A stretch of 14,002 bases of DNA from an uncultured Lachnospiraceae bacterium (GCA_910584695.1 CAJUBR010000073.1:1-14002), one strand, 5' to 3'; positions 6,401 to 13,549 are shown, counted from the stretch's first letter. Translations and numbers: made by a program. Notes: a model not told the origin generated them from the letters alone.

Positions 6401-7705
6401 TCATATGCTGCACCTTTCTTTAGATGCTATCCAAATAACTCCAATTACAAAAACCACCATTTCAGTCAGGGGAAAAGCCATCCATAAACCTGTCATCTTC
6501 CATACTGCCGACAATATGAATGCCGTTGGTATAATTAGGAAAAAACCACGCAGCAAAGAGATGATATTAGCCGGTTTTGCACGATCTGTTGATGTAAAAT
6601 AAATCGACATTACAATATTCAATCCGGCAAAAACACAGGCAGTAAAATATAATTTTATGCCCGCCACAGCAACGGTCTGTAATTCCTGCTTTCCTTCGCT
6701 GTTGAAGATTGCAGCAATAGGGTCTGCTCCAAAAAACAGAAAGAAATAAAGGAGCATAGATAACAGAATTACCGTACCTGCCGCATAGCGGAAAACCTTC
6801 TGTATCTTTTCTATCTGCTGCATTCCGTAATACCGGCTGATAATCGGCTGTATCCCCTGTGCAACTCCTGTGTACACTGCAATTACCACAAGCGAAAGAT
6901 TTGCAATGATTCCATATGCCGCAACACCTATGTTCCCCAAAATGCCAAGTACAATCCTATTAAATATCATCATGACTACTCCGGAGGATACTTCTGCCAC
7001 CAGTGAAGGAATTCCTCCTGCAAATATATATCCCAAAATCCCGGGATTTATTTTACATCGAGTAAAATGAAATTGATTCTTTCCTCTCATAAAAAACGAT
7101 GACAAAATCACCAAACTAATCAGTGGTGCCAGACCTGTAGCCAGAACTGCCCCCAAAATCCCCATATTGAGATAAAAAATAAAGACATAATCCAGAATGA
7201 TATTGGAAAAGCTTCCTCCAAGCATTGCCATCATAGAATGCCCAGGTGCCCCGTCATTACGTACAAAACAAATCAGGACATCGTTTAGCATAAATGCAGG
7301 TGCAAATAAAAGCAATATCTTTAAATACGTATTACACATGGAATAAACTGCTTTATCAGCTCCAAGCAGGCGGGTAATCGTTCCCGCTCCCAATAGACCG
7401 GTTAGAAAAAACAGGATACCAAAGCCACAGACCAGACACATAATATGTGTGAATACATGGTTTTTTTCCTCTTCTCTTCCCTGACCTTTCATCATGGAAT
7501 ATCTGGCTGCACCTCCCATTCCAAGCATTAAACCGGTACCGTGAATAAAACTGTACACGGGAATCGCCAGATTCAGAGCCGCCAGACCGTTACTTCCCAT
7601 TCCCTTTGAGACAAAATATGTATCCGCCAGAATATAACAGGATAATCCCAACATTCCCAAGATATTTAATGTTACATACTTTAAGTATTCCTTAAAACAA
7701 CTCAT
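6401..7705 (-). CDS. MATE family multidrug/toxin efflux pump
   Basis: Inner-membrane cation-coupled antiporter of 434 aa, the usual MATE length, with about 12 hydrophobic helices in two halves. Characteristic segments are GLSCYILADTYFVSKGMGSN and LAALNLAIPVYSFIHGTG in the N-half. The C-half has GIPSLVAEVSSGVVMMIFN and AAYGIIANLSLVVIAVYTG, followed by GVAQGIQPIISRYYG. It belongs to the MepA-like branch of Gram-positive MATE proteins. GGAGGT lies 10 bases before the ATG at 7705. The gene is preceded by its own promoter and a leader with a terminator hairpin, so expression is probably set by transcription attenuation. If the leader is a guanidine-IV riboswitch, the pump would be induced by guanidine and may export it or related cations. 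Family call is secure; substrate is inferred from the leader only. Confidence 0.93.
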   Translation of the reverse strand: MSCFKEYLKYVTLNILGMLGLSCYILADTYFVSKGMGSNGLAALNLAIPVYSFIHGTGLMLGMGGAARYSMMKGQGREEEKNHVFTHIMCLVCGFGILFFLTGLLGAGTITRLLGADKAVYSMCNTYLKILLLFAPAFMLNDVLICFVRNDGAPGHSMMAMLGGSFSNIILDYVFIFYLNMGILGAVLATGLAPLISLVILSSFFMRGKNQFHFTRCKINPGILGYIFAGGIPSLVAEVSSGVVMMIFNRIVLGILGNIGVAAYGIIANLSLVVIAVYTGVAQGIQPIISRYYGMQQIEKIQKVFRYAAGTVILLSMLLYFFLFFGADPIAAIFNSEGKQELQTVAVAGIKLYFTACVFAGLNIVMSIYFTSTDRAKPANIISLLRGFFLIIPTAFILSAVWKMTGLWMAFPLTEMVVFVIGVIWIASKERCSI

Positions 7706-7769
7706 TTTTCTGATAACCTCCGTACGCTCTTAATCGTTATGCTTACACATTTTGCATCACACAAACAAG

Positions 7770-7824
7770 AAAAAAAACACCATGACTTCATATCTTCTAT
7801 GGCCTAATGATATGAAATCTGGTG
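7770..7824 (-). terminator. Rho-independent terminator inside the MATE leader
   Basis: On the minus strand a long hairpin pairs CACCA with TGGTG, then GA with TC, one T-G wobble, and TTCATATC with GATATGAA. That is about 16 base pairs with a single bulged A and a 14-base loop containing GGCC. Eight T follow at once (7777-7770). It lies 65 bases before the MATE ATG and about 50 bases after the predicted transcription start, so it is an attenuator of the MATE transcript. It may also stop read-through from the TauE/SafE gene. Confidence 0.85.
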
Positions 7825-7862
7825 CAAAACCTCTCTACCCGGCGGCAGAAAAACACGGTTTT
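7770..7862 (-). promoter_or_regulatory. Candidate guanidine-IV (mepA motif) riboswitch
   Basis: The MATE leader folds into two hairpins in series. The first is closed by AAAACC/GGTTTT (7862-7857 with 7831-7826) and contains an inner stem TCTGCC/GGTAGA with loop GCCG. The second is the terminator hairpin, whose loop contains GGCC. The GCC of loop one can pair with the GGC of loop two, a kissing interaction. From memory, the guanidine-IV class was found as a motif upstream of mepA-type MATE genes in Clostridia, and it joins a conserved hairpin to the terminator through such a loop-loop contact. The layout, the gene controlled and the segment GGGTAGAGAGG fit. I could not check the consensus base by base. 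In that class ligand binding prevents termination. Alternatives are another attenuator class or a protein-binding leader. Confidence 0.6.
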
Positions 7863-7880
7863 ATTCTTTTTATGAATTTG

Positions 7881-7909
7881 ATTTTAACATAGCTTCAAAA
7901 GAAAAACAA
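7881..7909 (-). promoter_or_regulatory. Putative promoter of the MATE leader
   Basis: TTGTTT (7909-7904) and TAAAAT (7886-7881) on the minus strand are spaced by 17 bases. The -10 matches at five of six positions, the -35 only in its TTG. The start would fall near 7874, just before the first riboswitch hairpin. This placement supports the leader being a separate attenuated transcript. Confidence 0.45.
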
Positions 7910-7980
7910 TGTTTTTTCCACTTTCTCATGCATTATAACAGTACCGTCTTTTGTTACCGGACGCCCGTTATCATACATAT

Positions 7981-8754
7981 TTATGGCAGCGGCAGATATT
8001 TTACTGCCAGAATTGCTGCTCCAAGCACGGCAAGAACAATTCCCGTTGCACGATTTAAGGTAACTGCACTGGTCTTGTTTGCAAATTTTGCTGCAATCCT
8101 CGCCCATAACAATGTGGATGCCACACAACATGCCAGACACCATAAATCCGGCATTCCTCCAATCACAAAATGGCTGACAGCCCCGGTCAAGGCGGTAAAG
8201 GCCATGATAAACACACTGGTTCCCACTGCTGTTTTTAATTCATAGCCCAGAACACTCGTTAAAATCAACAGCATCATCATTCCACCGCCTGCACCGATAA
8301 ACCCACAGATAAAACCAACTATCACACCGCTGACAATAGACTGCACAATTCTTTTCTTACCACTGACTGAATTCATGGATTCCTTTGTCGTCATAACCGG
8401 CTTTACAATAAATTTAATTCCCAACAGCAGCGTCATAAATACAGAAAAGCTGCCCATTGTCGTGTTTGGAACCCTGCTTGCCGTAAAACTTCCCACCAAA
8501 GTAAACAACAAAACCGTAACCATCATCACCAGACCGTTACGGATGTCCAGATTTTTATTTTTTCCATAAGTATATGCACTGACTGCACTTGCAAGAACAT
8601 CACTGGCCAATGCAATACCTACTGCTTCATAAGCAGGAAGACCCAAAAAAGTAATCAACATTGGACTAATCACGGCGGCAGCACTCATCCCGGCAAATCC
8701 GGTTCCAAGACCAGCACCGATTCCCGCAATAAAACATATTAGAAATTGATACAT
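7981..8754 (-). CDS. TauE/SafE family membrane permease
   Basis: Integral membrane protein of 257 aa with about eight helices in two similar halves. Each half opens with the glycine-rich signature of this family: GAGLGTGFAGMSAAAVISP near the N-terminus and GFICGFIGAGGGMMMLLIL in the middle. TauE/SafE proteins (formerly DUF81) are proposed anion permeases, often for sulfite, sulfoacetate or other organosulfur or small organic anions. The substrate here is not shown by any neighbour. I chose ATG at 8754 (MYQFLICF) because GGAGG lies 10 bases upstream. A reading from 8781 would place that ribosome site inside the gene. The start overlaps a TAA stop (TAATG) that would end the degraded MarR-like fragment if its frameshift were corrected, so the gene was once coupled to that regulator. 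Confidence 0.9.
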   Translation of the reverse strand: MYQFLICFIAGIGAGLGTGFAGMSAAAVISPMLITFLGLPAYEAVGIALASDVLASAVSAYTYGKNKNLDIRNGLVMMVTVLLFTLVGSFTASRVPNTTMGSFSVFMTLLLGIKFIVKPVMTTKESMNSVSGKKRIVQSIVSGVIVGFICGFIGAGGGMMMLLILTSVLGYELKTAVGTSVFIMAFTALTGAVSHFVIGGMPDLWCLACCVASTLLWARIAAKFANKTSAVTLNRATGIVLAVLGAAILAVKYLPLP

Positions 8755-8926
8755 TATTTTATTTCCTCCTTTAAATGCCAATTGATATTTTCCAGTATCT
8801 GATTATTACATTTTTCATTATTATAATTTCCTCTTCCGATATCCCATCAAACATAATTGCCAGAAAGCGTTCTTGTGCAGCCTTGCCATCTGCAATTATG
8901 TCTATTTGAAACATTATACGGCACAT
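8754..8926 (-). pseudogene. MarR-like regulator remnant (C-terminal part, frameshifted)
   Basis: A short reading frame runs from ATG at 8926 or 8914 through KAAQERFLAIMFDGISEEE and KNVIIRYWK, then shifts and stops at 8771. Adding one A to the A4 run at 8788-8791 changes the end to YWKNINWHLKEEIK and a TAA that overlaps the TauE/SafE ATG. The pattern DGKAAQERF...GISEEE...MKNVI resembles the dimerisation helix at the C-terminus of MarR-family repressors. This is judged from memory, not a search. The DNA-binding part is missing; upstream codons in this frame lie inside the DUF3737 gene, whose stop overlaps the ATG at 8914. I therefore treat it as a remnant. A translated small protein of 47-51 residues is possible but less likely. 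Confidence 0.45.
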
Positions 8927-9795
8927 CCCATCGTTTTCATATTCACTACATCTTCCCGCAATATGATTTCCCCATTACATTCCATCACAGGATCATCCCA
9001 AATAGCCTCTCCCAGACTATCCACAATAATTGTACCGGACTTTGGATTTTTGATGGACAGCACATTACTGCGTATATCTGCTTCCACCTCGGAATACTCA
9101 AATGCCAGGTCCGTATCCTCCATTGTACAATTAATTAATTTCAGGTTCCTACAATAGCAAAGCGGCTGTGTTCCTATGATCTTACAGTTAATCAATGTCA
9201 ATCCTTCTGAAAACCATCCAAGATATTCTCCTTTCACGACACTGTTACGCACTGTTACATTTTTACTGTGCCAAAACGCATCCTTCGTATCCAGTTCGCT
9301 GTCTGTAATTTCCACAGCCTCCATATACTGAAAGGAGTATTTCCCTTTCATTTTCACGTTTTGAAGTGCCACATCTTTACTATCCATAAACAGATATTCC
9401 GATATGATCTTTGAATCTCTTAAGGTAATCCCCTTTGATTTCCAGCCAAACTCTGTGGAATCTATCTTACAGTTTTTCAAAGTAATATTACTGCATTCTC
9501 TGACCGCTTTGATGCCTCCTAAAACAGAATCCGTAATCACCGCATCGCTAGAATACCAAATTGCTGCACGGGTTAATTCATCCATAGTCACCTTCTCCAT
9601 AGAAAATTTTTTTACATGCCATAAGGGATAACGAAGGGAAAAATTGCAGTCCTTTAAATTAACGTCCCGGGCTTCCTTCAGCACGGATTCCCCATCAGCC
9701 TCTCCCGCAAAAATACAGTGTATGACATCTGCACTTTTCAAATTATATAATGCCCTTTCTTCATCATACTGCTTGTTCTTTATCATCTGTCTCAT
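8914..9795 (-). CDS. DUF3737 family parallel beta-helix protein
   Basis: Protein of 293 aa without signal peptide or membrane helix, so probably cytoplasmic. It matches the DUF3737 style: an N-terminal block (ERALYNLKSADVIHCIFAGE, then DGESVLKEARD) followed by many short repeats of about 20-23 residues such as VNLKDCNFS, ITLKNCKID, ITLRDSKII, VEITDSELD and LTLINCKII. Such regular L/V-x-N/D-C/S spacing is the coil repeat of a right-handed beta-helix, as in pectate-lyase-like folds. No catalytic function is established for the family. The frame can start at 9804, but that ATG touches the AGGAGG at 9805-9810. The ATG at 9795 has a 9-base spacer and is preferred. It is the first gene after a strong terminator and has its own promoter. 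Confidence 0.85.
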   Translation of the reverse strand: MRQMIKNKQYDEERALYNLKSADVIHCIFAGEADGESVLKEARDVNLKDCNFSLRYPLWHVKKFSMEKVTMDELTRAAIWYSSDAVITDSVLGGIKAVRECSNITLKNCKIDSTEFGWKSKGITLRDSKIISEYLFMDSKDVALQNVKMKGKYSFQYMEAVEITDSELDTKDAFWHSKNVTVRNSVVKGEYLGWFSEGLTLINCKIIGTQPLCYCRNLKLINCTMEDTDLAFEYSEVEADIRSNVLSIKNPKSGTIIVDSLGEAIWDDPVMECNGEIILREDVVNMKTMGCAV

Positions 9796-9869
9796 GACCA
9801 TCATCCTCCTTCATTCCTTACATCCTTCCTCAAACACAGTATATAATCACCTAACTTCCCTTTGACTGC

Positions 9870-9898
9870 ATTTTACTTCATATTTTTTATAATAGCAA
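9870..9898 (-). promoter_or_regulatory. Putative promoter of the DUF3737 gene
   Basis: TTGCTA (9898-9893) and TAAAAT (9875-9870) are spaced by 17 bases on the minus strand. Transcription would start near 9862 with a leader of about 66 bases. A second weaker pair (TTGAAA, 17 bases, TAAAAA) lies further upstream. The rest of the 238-base gap up to 10033 holds the terminator of the diguanylate cyclase gene. Confidence 0.4.
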
Positions 9899-9977
9899 AT
9901 ACCTATATCGAATAGATTAGCATAGTTTTTACGAATATCTTGCCTATTTTTCAAATGCAAAATATAGTGTAATACAC

Positions 9978-10008
9978 AAAAAGTGTATGGCTTTCACTGT
10001 CCATACAC
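9978..10008 (-). terminator. Rho-independent terminator after the diguanylate cyclase gene
   Basis: On the minus strand GTGTATGG and CCATACAC form a perfect 8-base stem around a 10-base loop, followed by five T. It starts 26 bases after the cyclase stop codon. It closes the MCP-kinase-regulator-cyclase transcript. Confidence 0.85.
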
Positions 10009-10009
10009 C

Positions 10010-10025
10010 TTACATTGTAATGTAA
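10010..10025. repeat. Short inverted repeat before the terminator
   Basis: TTACATT-GT-AATGTAA has perfect 7-base arms around two bases. It lies between the cyclase stop at 10034 and the main terminator. It may add to RNA 3'-end stability or be a binding site. No T run follows it directly. Confidence 0.35.
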
Positions 10026-10033
10026 TTCCCGTT

Positions 10034-11362
10034 TTACTGCTTTCCCTTCGTTACTCCTGCATACCAGGCTCTTTTATTTTCATACATCAGATCATCTGCC
10101 TGTGTAATAAGCTTATCCATATCTTCTCTGCTATCAGGACGCCATACAAGACCCAGTGCCATATTTACATTGCATTTTCGCATTTCCGTTTTTACATGTT
10201 CTGTTTTTTGAAGCAATTCTTTTTCTTCTATGTCCGTACATAGAACAAGAAACTCATCCCCTCCTACACGAAACAGAGCATAATCCTTAAATTCCTCCTT
10301 CAGGCATTTACTGGCACGTATCAGCAGATTATCTCCTGCCTGATGTCCCATTGTATCATTTGTCCTCTTTAATCCCATAACATCATAAAACAATATTCCA
10401 ATGCTTTTTTCGGACGGCATCGAAGCAATGTATTCATTCATGGCATGTCTGTTCCCAATTCCCGTCAACTGATCCTGAAAACATAACGCCTCAAGCCTTC
10501 TGATATGATTCCTCCTGTGAAAAAGAGAAATCAAAAAGTGACCCAGTATCTGAAGAAGCGTCGTAATATGACCAAGAAATTGTTCCGGAGGATTATCCAC
10601 TCCATAGAAACCGATAATTTTCTCCTCACTCACCAGCGGACTTACCACTAATGAATGGATATTCTGCGGCTTCAGGTATTCATATGCTGCCGGATCGGTT
10701 TCACGAATATTTTCCAGATTCTTTATAATCACATTTTCACCGTTATAAAAACGCTGATACCACATACTTACTGCCTCAAAAGGCACATCCTGTAAATTCT
10801 CCCTCTGGGGAACAACACCGCTGGCACACCATTCATAAGTATTATCAAAGGTTCCCTTCTCCGATTCTTCAAAGATGTAAACCCGCTCGCTTTTTAGTAC
10901 CTGTCCCAGATATTCAAGCAAAATAGCAATTGATTCCTCCGGTGAATGTGCTGACATGGCAACACGCAAACCTTCATTGACCATAATTGCATTTGCTTCA
11001 TACTCTTTCCCCCACTGATTCCATGCACTTAGATCTACTGCAAGTTCAAATTTGTATCTCCTTTCGTCTTCTTCTAACATAGTCTGCTTCACGATAAATC
11101 TTTTTTTTAATACTGGATCATATCGCATTTCTTCCAGAAAATAACCGGGTTTTAGTTTCGTATTGCAGCAAAACGCACAGGGTTTTTGACTTCCAAAAAG
11201 CAATTCATAGCACTTCCTCCCTTTGATTTCCTCTATGGAACTTACCCCATATATCTCTCGTGCCCTGCGATTCATATATACTAACTCATTGCTGTCCATA
11301 TCCGCAACATATACGATTTCATTCAATTCCTCATAAAATTCCCATATTTTAATATCTGCCAT
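10034..11362 (-). CDS. PAS-GAF-GGDEF diguanylate cyclase
   Basis: Cytoplasmic enzyme of 442 aa predicted to make cyclic-di-GMP from two GTP. A PAS domain (about 5-110) carries Cys51, Cys62, Cys65 and Cys66 in KCYELLFG...PCAFCC, a pattern common in clostridial PAS domains that may bind metal or sense redox. A GAF-like domain follows (about 130-275; RVYIFEESEKGTF, then VVSPLVSEEKIIGFYGVDNP). The GGDEF domain (about 290-435) has DQLTGIGNRHA, DVMGLKRTNDTMGH and an intact active site GGDEF at 367-371. The inhibitory I-site RxxD, expected five residues before it, is absent (FKDY), so product feedback is probably lost. No membrane helix is present. AGGAGG lies 6 bases before the ATG. It is the last gene of a signalling cluster and is followed by a terminator. 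Confidence 0.94.
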   Translation of the reverse strand: MADIKIWEFYEELNEIVYVADMDSNELVYMNRRAREIYGVSSIEEIKGRKCYELLFGSQKPCAFCCNTKLKPGYFLEEMRYDPVLKKRFIVKQTMLEEDERRYKFELAVDLSAWNQWGKEYEANAIMVNEGLRVAMSAHSPEESIAILLEYLGQVLKSERVYIFEESEKGTFDNTYEWCASGVVPQRENLQDVPFEAVSMWYQRFYNGENVIIKNLENIRETDPAAYEYLKPQNIHSLVVSPLVSEEKIIGFYGVDNPPEQFLGHITTLLQILGHFLISLFHRRNHIRRLEALCFQDQLTGIGNRHAMNEYIASMPSEKSIGILFYDVMGLKRTNDTMGHQAGDNLLIRASKCLKEEFKDYALFRVGGDEFLVLCTDIEEKELLQKTEHVKTEMRKCNVNMALGLVWRPDSREDMDKLITQADDLMYENKRAWYAGVTKGKQ

Positions 11363-11468
11363 AGTCTGCCTCCTAATTTACTACGTAAACAAGCCTGCCT
11401 TTTTAGTCAGTAACTCCACTGCAAGCAGCCTCTTGGTTCGTTGCCTGCGGGAATTAATATATAATTAT
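11363..11468. repeat. GC-richer hairpin-forming intergenic element (possible dispersed repeat)
   Basis: This 106-base gap is richer in G and C than both flanks over about 11385-11450. On the minus strand GCAGGC (11448-11443) can pair with GCTTGC (11426-11421) around 16 bases, and CAGT with ACTG (11421-11408) around six. No T run follows, so it is not a terminator. One minus frame reads LLAVELLTKKAGLFT and stops near the cyclase ribosome site. I recall this string at the ends of short hypothetical ORFs in Lachnospiraceae genomes, which would make it a dispersed element, but I could not verify this. It acts as the 5' leader of the cyclase gene. Confidence 0.45.
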
Positions 11469-11472
11469 TCAT
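11407..11472 (-). CDS. Possible 21-codon ORF coupled to the LytTR regulator
   Basis: The regulator stop TGA overlaps an ATG as ATGA at 11472-11469. From it a 21-residue frame runs to TGA at 11407. The product would begin MNNYILIPAG and end RGCLQWSY, with one Cys six residues from the C-terminus. AGGA lies 6 bases before the ATG within the regulator 3' end, so translational coupling is possible. An AgrD-like signal peptide would be attractive next to an AgrC/AgrA-type pair, but there is no AgrB and no AgrD-like charged tail. Most of the ORF lies in the suspected repeat element, so it may be accidental. Confidence 0.3.
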   Translation of the reverse strand: MNNYILIPAGNEPRGCLQWSY

Positions 11473-12200
11473 CCTTCTTCCTCACAATAATATCTGAAAT
11501 ATTTTTCTTTTAAAATTTTGTAAGCCCCTCTCGGCAGATAAATTTTTTTTCCTGTATTTAAACAAATATCCTGTGCACTCAAACTGTCAATCTGCCCCAG
11601 ATTCACAATATAAGCAACTCCAACTCTTACAAATTCCGGATAACAGGAGAGCATCTCGTAAATCTCTGTCATCGTTCTGCGCAGTAAACACTTTGTTCCG
11701 TCTGCAAGATACATACATTGCATTTTTTTCTGTGCCTCACAGTATACGATATCATTTAACGCTACACGCTGAATCCTGCCTTCAATCTGTAACAAAAGAT
11801 ATCTCCTTCTTTCTTCCTCTACCTCCTTCAAAAATCTGTCCAATATCGGAAACAGTACCTCTTCTGATACCGGTTTTACCAGATATTGTACTGCATCCAC
11901 ACCAAATGCCTCAAGTGCATGTTCCTTTGATGTAGTAAGAAAAATAATCCTGCTTTGGTTTCCCATATTACGCAGTTCTTTTGCTGCATCGATTCCCATT
12001 TTTTCCGGCATATATATATCCATTAGAATTAAATCCGGCATATAAGCCTTTTTGCTGACCATATAGAGTAATTCATCTGCATTTTTAAAGAGTTCTATCA
12101 TAAAATCCATTTCGGGATATTTTTTCTCGTAGCGGTTTAACATTTGCTCCGTCTTATTTAATTCTGTTGTCTCATCATCACAAAGAGCGATCAGATACAT
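11469..12200 (-). CDS. LytTR-type response regulator (AgrA-like)
   Basis: DNA-binding response regulator of 243 aa. The receiver domain (about 1-125) has the acidic pair Asp8/Asp9 in LCDDE, phosphoacceptor Asp61 in LILMDIYMP, Thr in FLTTSKEHA and Lys in YLVKPV. The LytTR domain (about 140-240) begins LLLQIEGRIQRVALNDIVYC and ends LNTGKKIYLPRGAYKILKE. It would bind direct repeats upstream of target promoters. I chose ATG at 12200, with AAAGGGG 8 bases upstream. A GTG at 12218 overlapping the kinase stop would add six residues (MKGVQL) with no good ribosome site. It is translated directly after the kinase gene. Targets are not visible; the cyclase downstream is cotranscribed rather than obviously regulated. 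Confidence 0.93.
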   Translation of the reverse strand: MYLIALCDDETTELNKTEQMLNRYEKKYPEMDFMIELFKNADELLYMVSKKAYMPDLILMDIYMPEKMGIDAAKELRNMGNQSRIIFLTTSKEHALEAFGVDAVQYLVKPVSEEVLFPILDRFLKEVEEERRRYLLLQIEGRIQRVALNDIVYCEAQKKMQCMYLADGTKCLLRRTMTEIYEMLSCYPEFVRVGVAYIVNLGQIDSLSAQDICLNTGKKIYLPRGAYKILKEKYFRYYCEEEG

Positions 12201-12214
12201 AAGCTGTACCCCTT

Positions 12215-13549
12215 TCACTTTCTATATTTAATATTCTCATCTGTCGGAGGGATATTCATAATCAGCCGGAAGACAAATACCCCGTTATCATTCTTAAAAT
12301 CATATTCCCCGCTAAAATTATCTGCTGTTTTAATAATGCTTGACACACCAATACCACCTGTAAATTCCGGCTTGGGCTGTCCGTTTTTAAGCTCGGTTTC
12401 TATTGTACAGGTATTTTTACAGCAGATAACCAATTTATTCTTCTTCCTTTTAATCATGAGATGAATAAAGCATTCCCTCTCTCTGGACCGTTTTTTCACT
12501 TCTATGCAGCCATAAATGGCATTTTCATAAGCATTGGCCAATATCGTTACCAAATCAATATTCGGTATCGTCAGATTCCTGCTAAGTTCCACATCCATTG
12601 TAACCTGTATCTGTTCTTTCTCAGCTTTTTTCGTATAAGCAAGAAGTATATTATTGACTGCAGTATTGGCACAGATCGCATCCGGCATCTTCTCCTCTGT
12701 CCCTTTATTATACTCCTCCAGATACTGCAGCAATTCTTTATTCTGTCCCTGGCGGGCATATTCTGCTATTACGGTATTGTGATGCCGTACATCATGCCGG
12801 ATTCTTCTACCAGATTCCACAGACTCCTCTAACAGTTCCATATTCCTCTCAAGCAGTCTGTGATTCATCTGCATTAACTGATTCTCTTTCTGATACTCCT
12901 TTTCCTTCCCAATATGCAGATAGAGCCGGAAAACTAAGAGCTGCAAAGCTCCTGTTAGAAAAAAGTTCATGACAATCTGAAATAGCCGGTAGGCATTTTG
13001 TTCCTTCGTGTTGGGATTTAAAATAAATCCGATTCCAAACAGGATACTGATAATCATAACAGCGGCACTAAATCGGTCCAGATCATTTTCCACATAATCA
13101 CCGAATTTTCGGATAGAGCTTTTTATCCTTTTATCAATAAAAAGAGACATACCTACAATTAATATAATACGTGTAATGATATCTGCCCATACGTTCCTGT
13201 CAAAGAAAATAACAGCAACTTCGATTCCCCCGATGAGAAATACTGCCAGCAGATAAAATGTAAGTGCCAGCTTATAAACCGACAGATAGATATGGTCACT
13301 GCTCATACAAACAGCAAAAACGGCAAAGCACATATACATCACAAAAGCTACCATTTTAACGCAGCTCTCCCAATCAGCAACATACCAGATACATGCTGAT
13401 AAAATCAAGACTACACTAAAACAACCATAACAGACTGCGGTTTTTTTTCTGTCAAACCGAGGCTCACTCATCAGGGAAAACAATATAACCGTTCCCGCAA
13501 GACTTATCACAAACCGAATCAACGCTATATATACAGAACCGCCCAACAT
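12215..13549 (-). CDS. GHKL sensor histidine kinase (AgrC-like)
   Basis: Membrane sensor kinase of 444 aa. Residues 1-210 hold about six hydrophobic helices. A coiled-coil segment follows (about 215-245; KEYQKENQLMQMNHRLLERN). The phosphoacceptor region is RRIRHDVRHHN with His252, typical of the AgrC/ComD group. The GHKL ATPase domain has an N-box NAYENAI with Asn339 and Asn343, and a GGIG loop at 398-401. AGGAGG lies 11 bases before the ATG, slightly far. The stop overlaps the regulator's alternative start, so the two genes are a coupled pair. In this family the ligand is often a secreted peptide, but no AgrB/AgrD genes are in the window, so the pair is an orphan here. It follows the chemoreceptor gene by 45 bases. 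Confidence 0.92.
   Translation of the reverse strand: MLGGSVYIALIRFVISLAGTVILFSLMSEPRFDRKKTAVCYGCFSVVLILSACIWYVADWESCVKMVAFVMYMCFAVFAVCMSSDHIYLSVYKLALTFYLLAVFLIGGIEVAVIFFDRNVWADIITRIILIVGMSLFIDKRIKSSIRKFGDYVENDLDRFSAAVMIISILFGIGFILNPNTKEQNAYRLFQIVMNFFLTGALQLLVFRLYLHIGKEKEYQKENQLMQMNHRLLERNMELLEESVESGRRIRHDVRHHNTVIAEYARQGQNKELLQYLEEYNKGTEEKMPDAICANTAVNNILLAYTKKAEKEQIQVTMDVELSRNLTIPNIDLVTILANAYENAIYGCIEVKKRSRERECFIHLMIKRKKNKLVICCKNTCTIETELKNGQPKPEFTGGIGVSSIIKTADNFSGEYDFKNDNGVFVFRLIMNIPPTDENIKYRK

Noticed and set aside
7895..7978. 27-codon minus-strand frame right after TauE/SafE (starts MYDNGRPVTKDG)
   Set aside because: No ribosome site, and its 3' half overlaps the predicted MATE promoter. 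No family recognised; treated as chance or as an old gene scrap.
11363..11468. Cyclic-di-GMP or guanidine-II (mini-ykkC) riboswitch before the cyclase
   Set aside because: I see no cyclic-di-GMP aptamer core, and only one ACGA with no clean stem instead of two ACGR-loop hairpins.
11573..11935. 120-codon plus-strand frame opposite the LytTR regulator
   Set aside because: Antisense shadow of a well-supported gene, with no ribosome site or recognisable domain.
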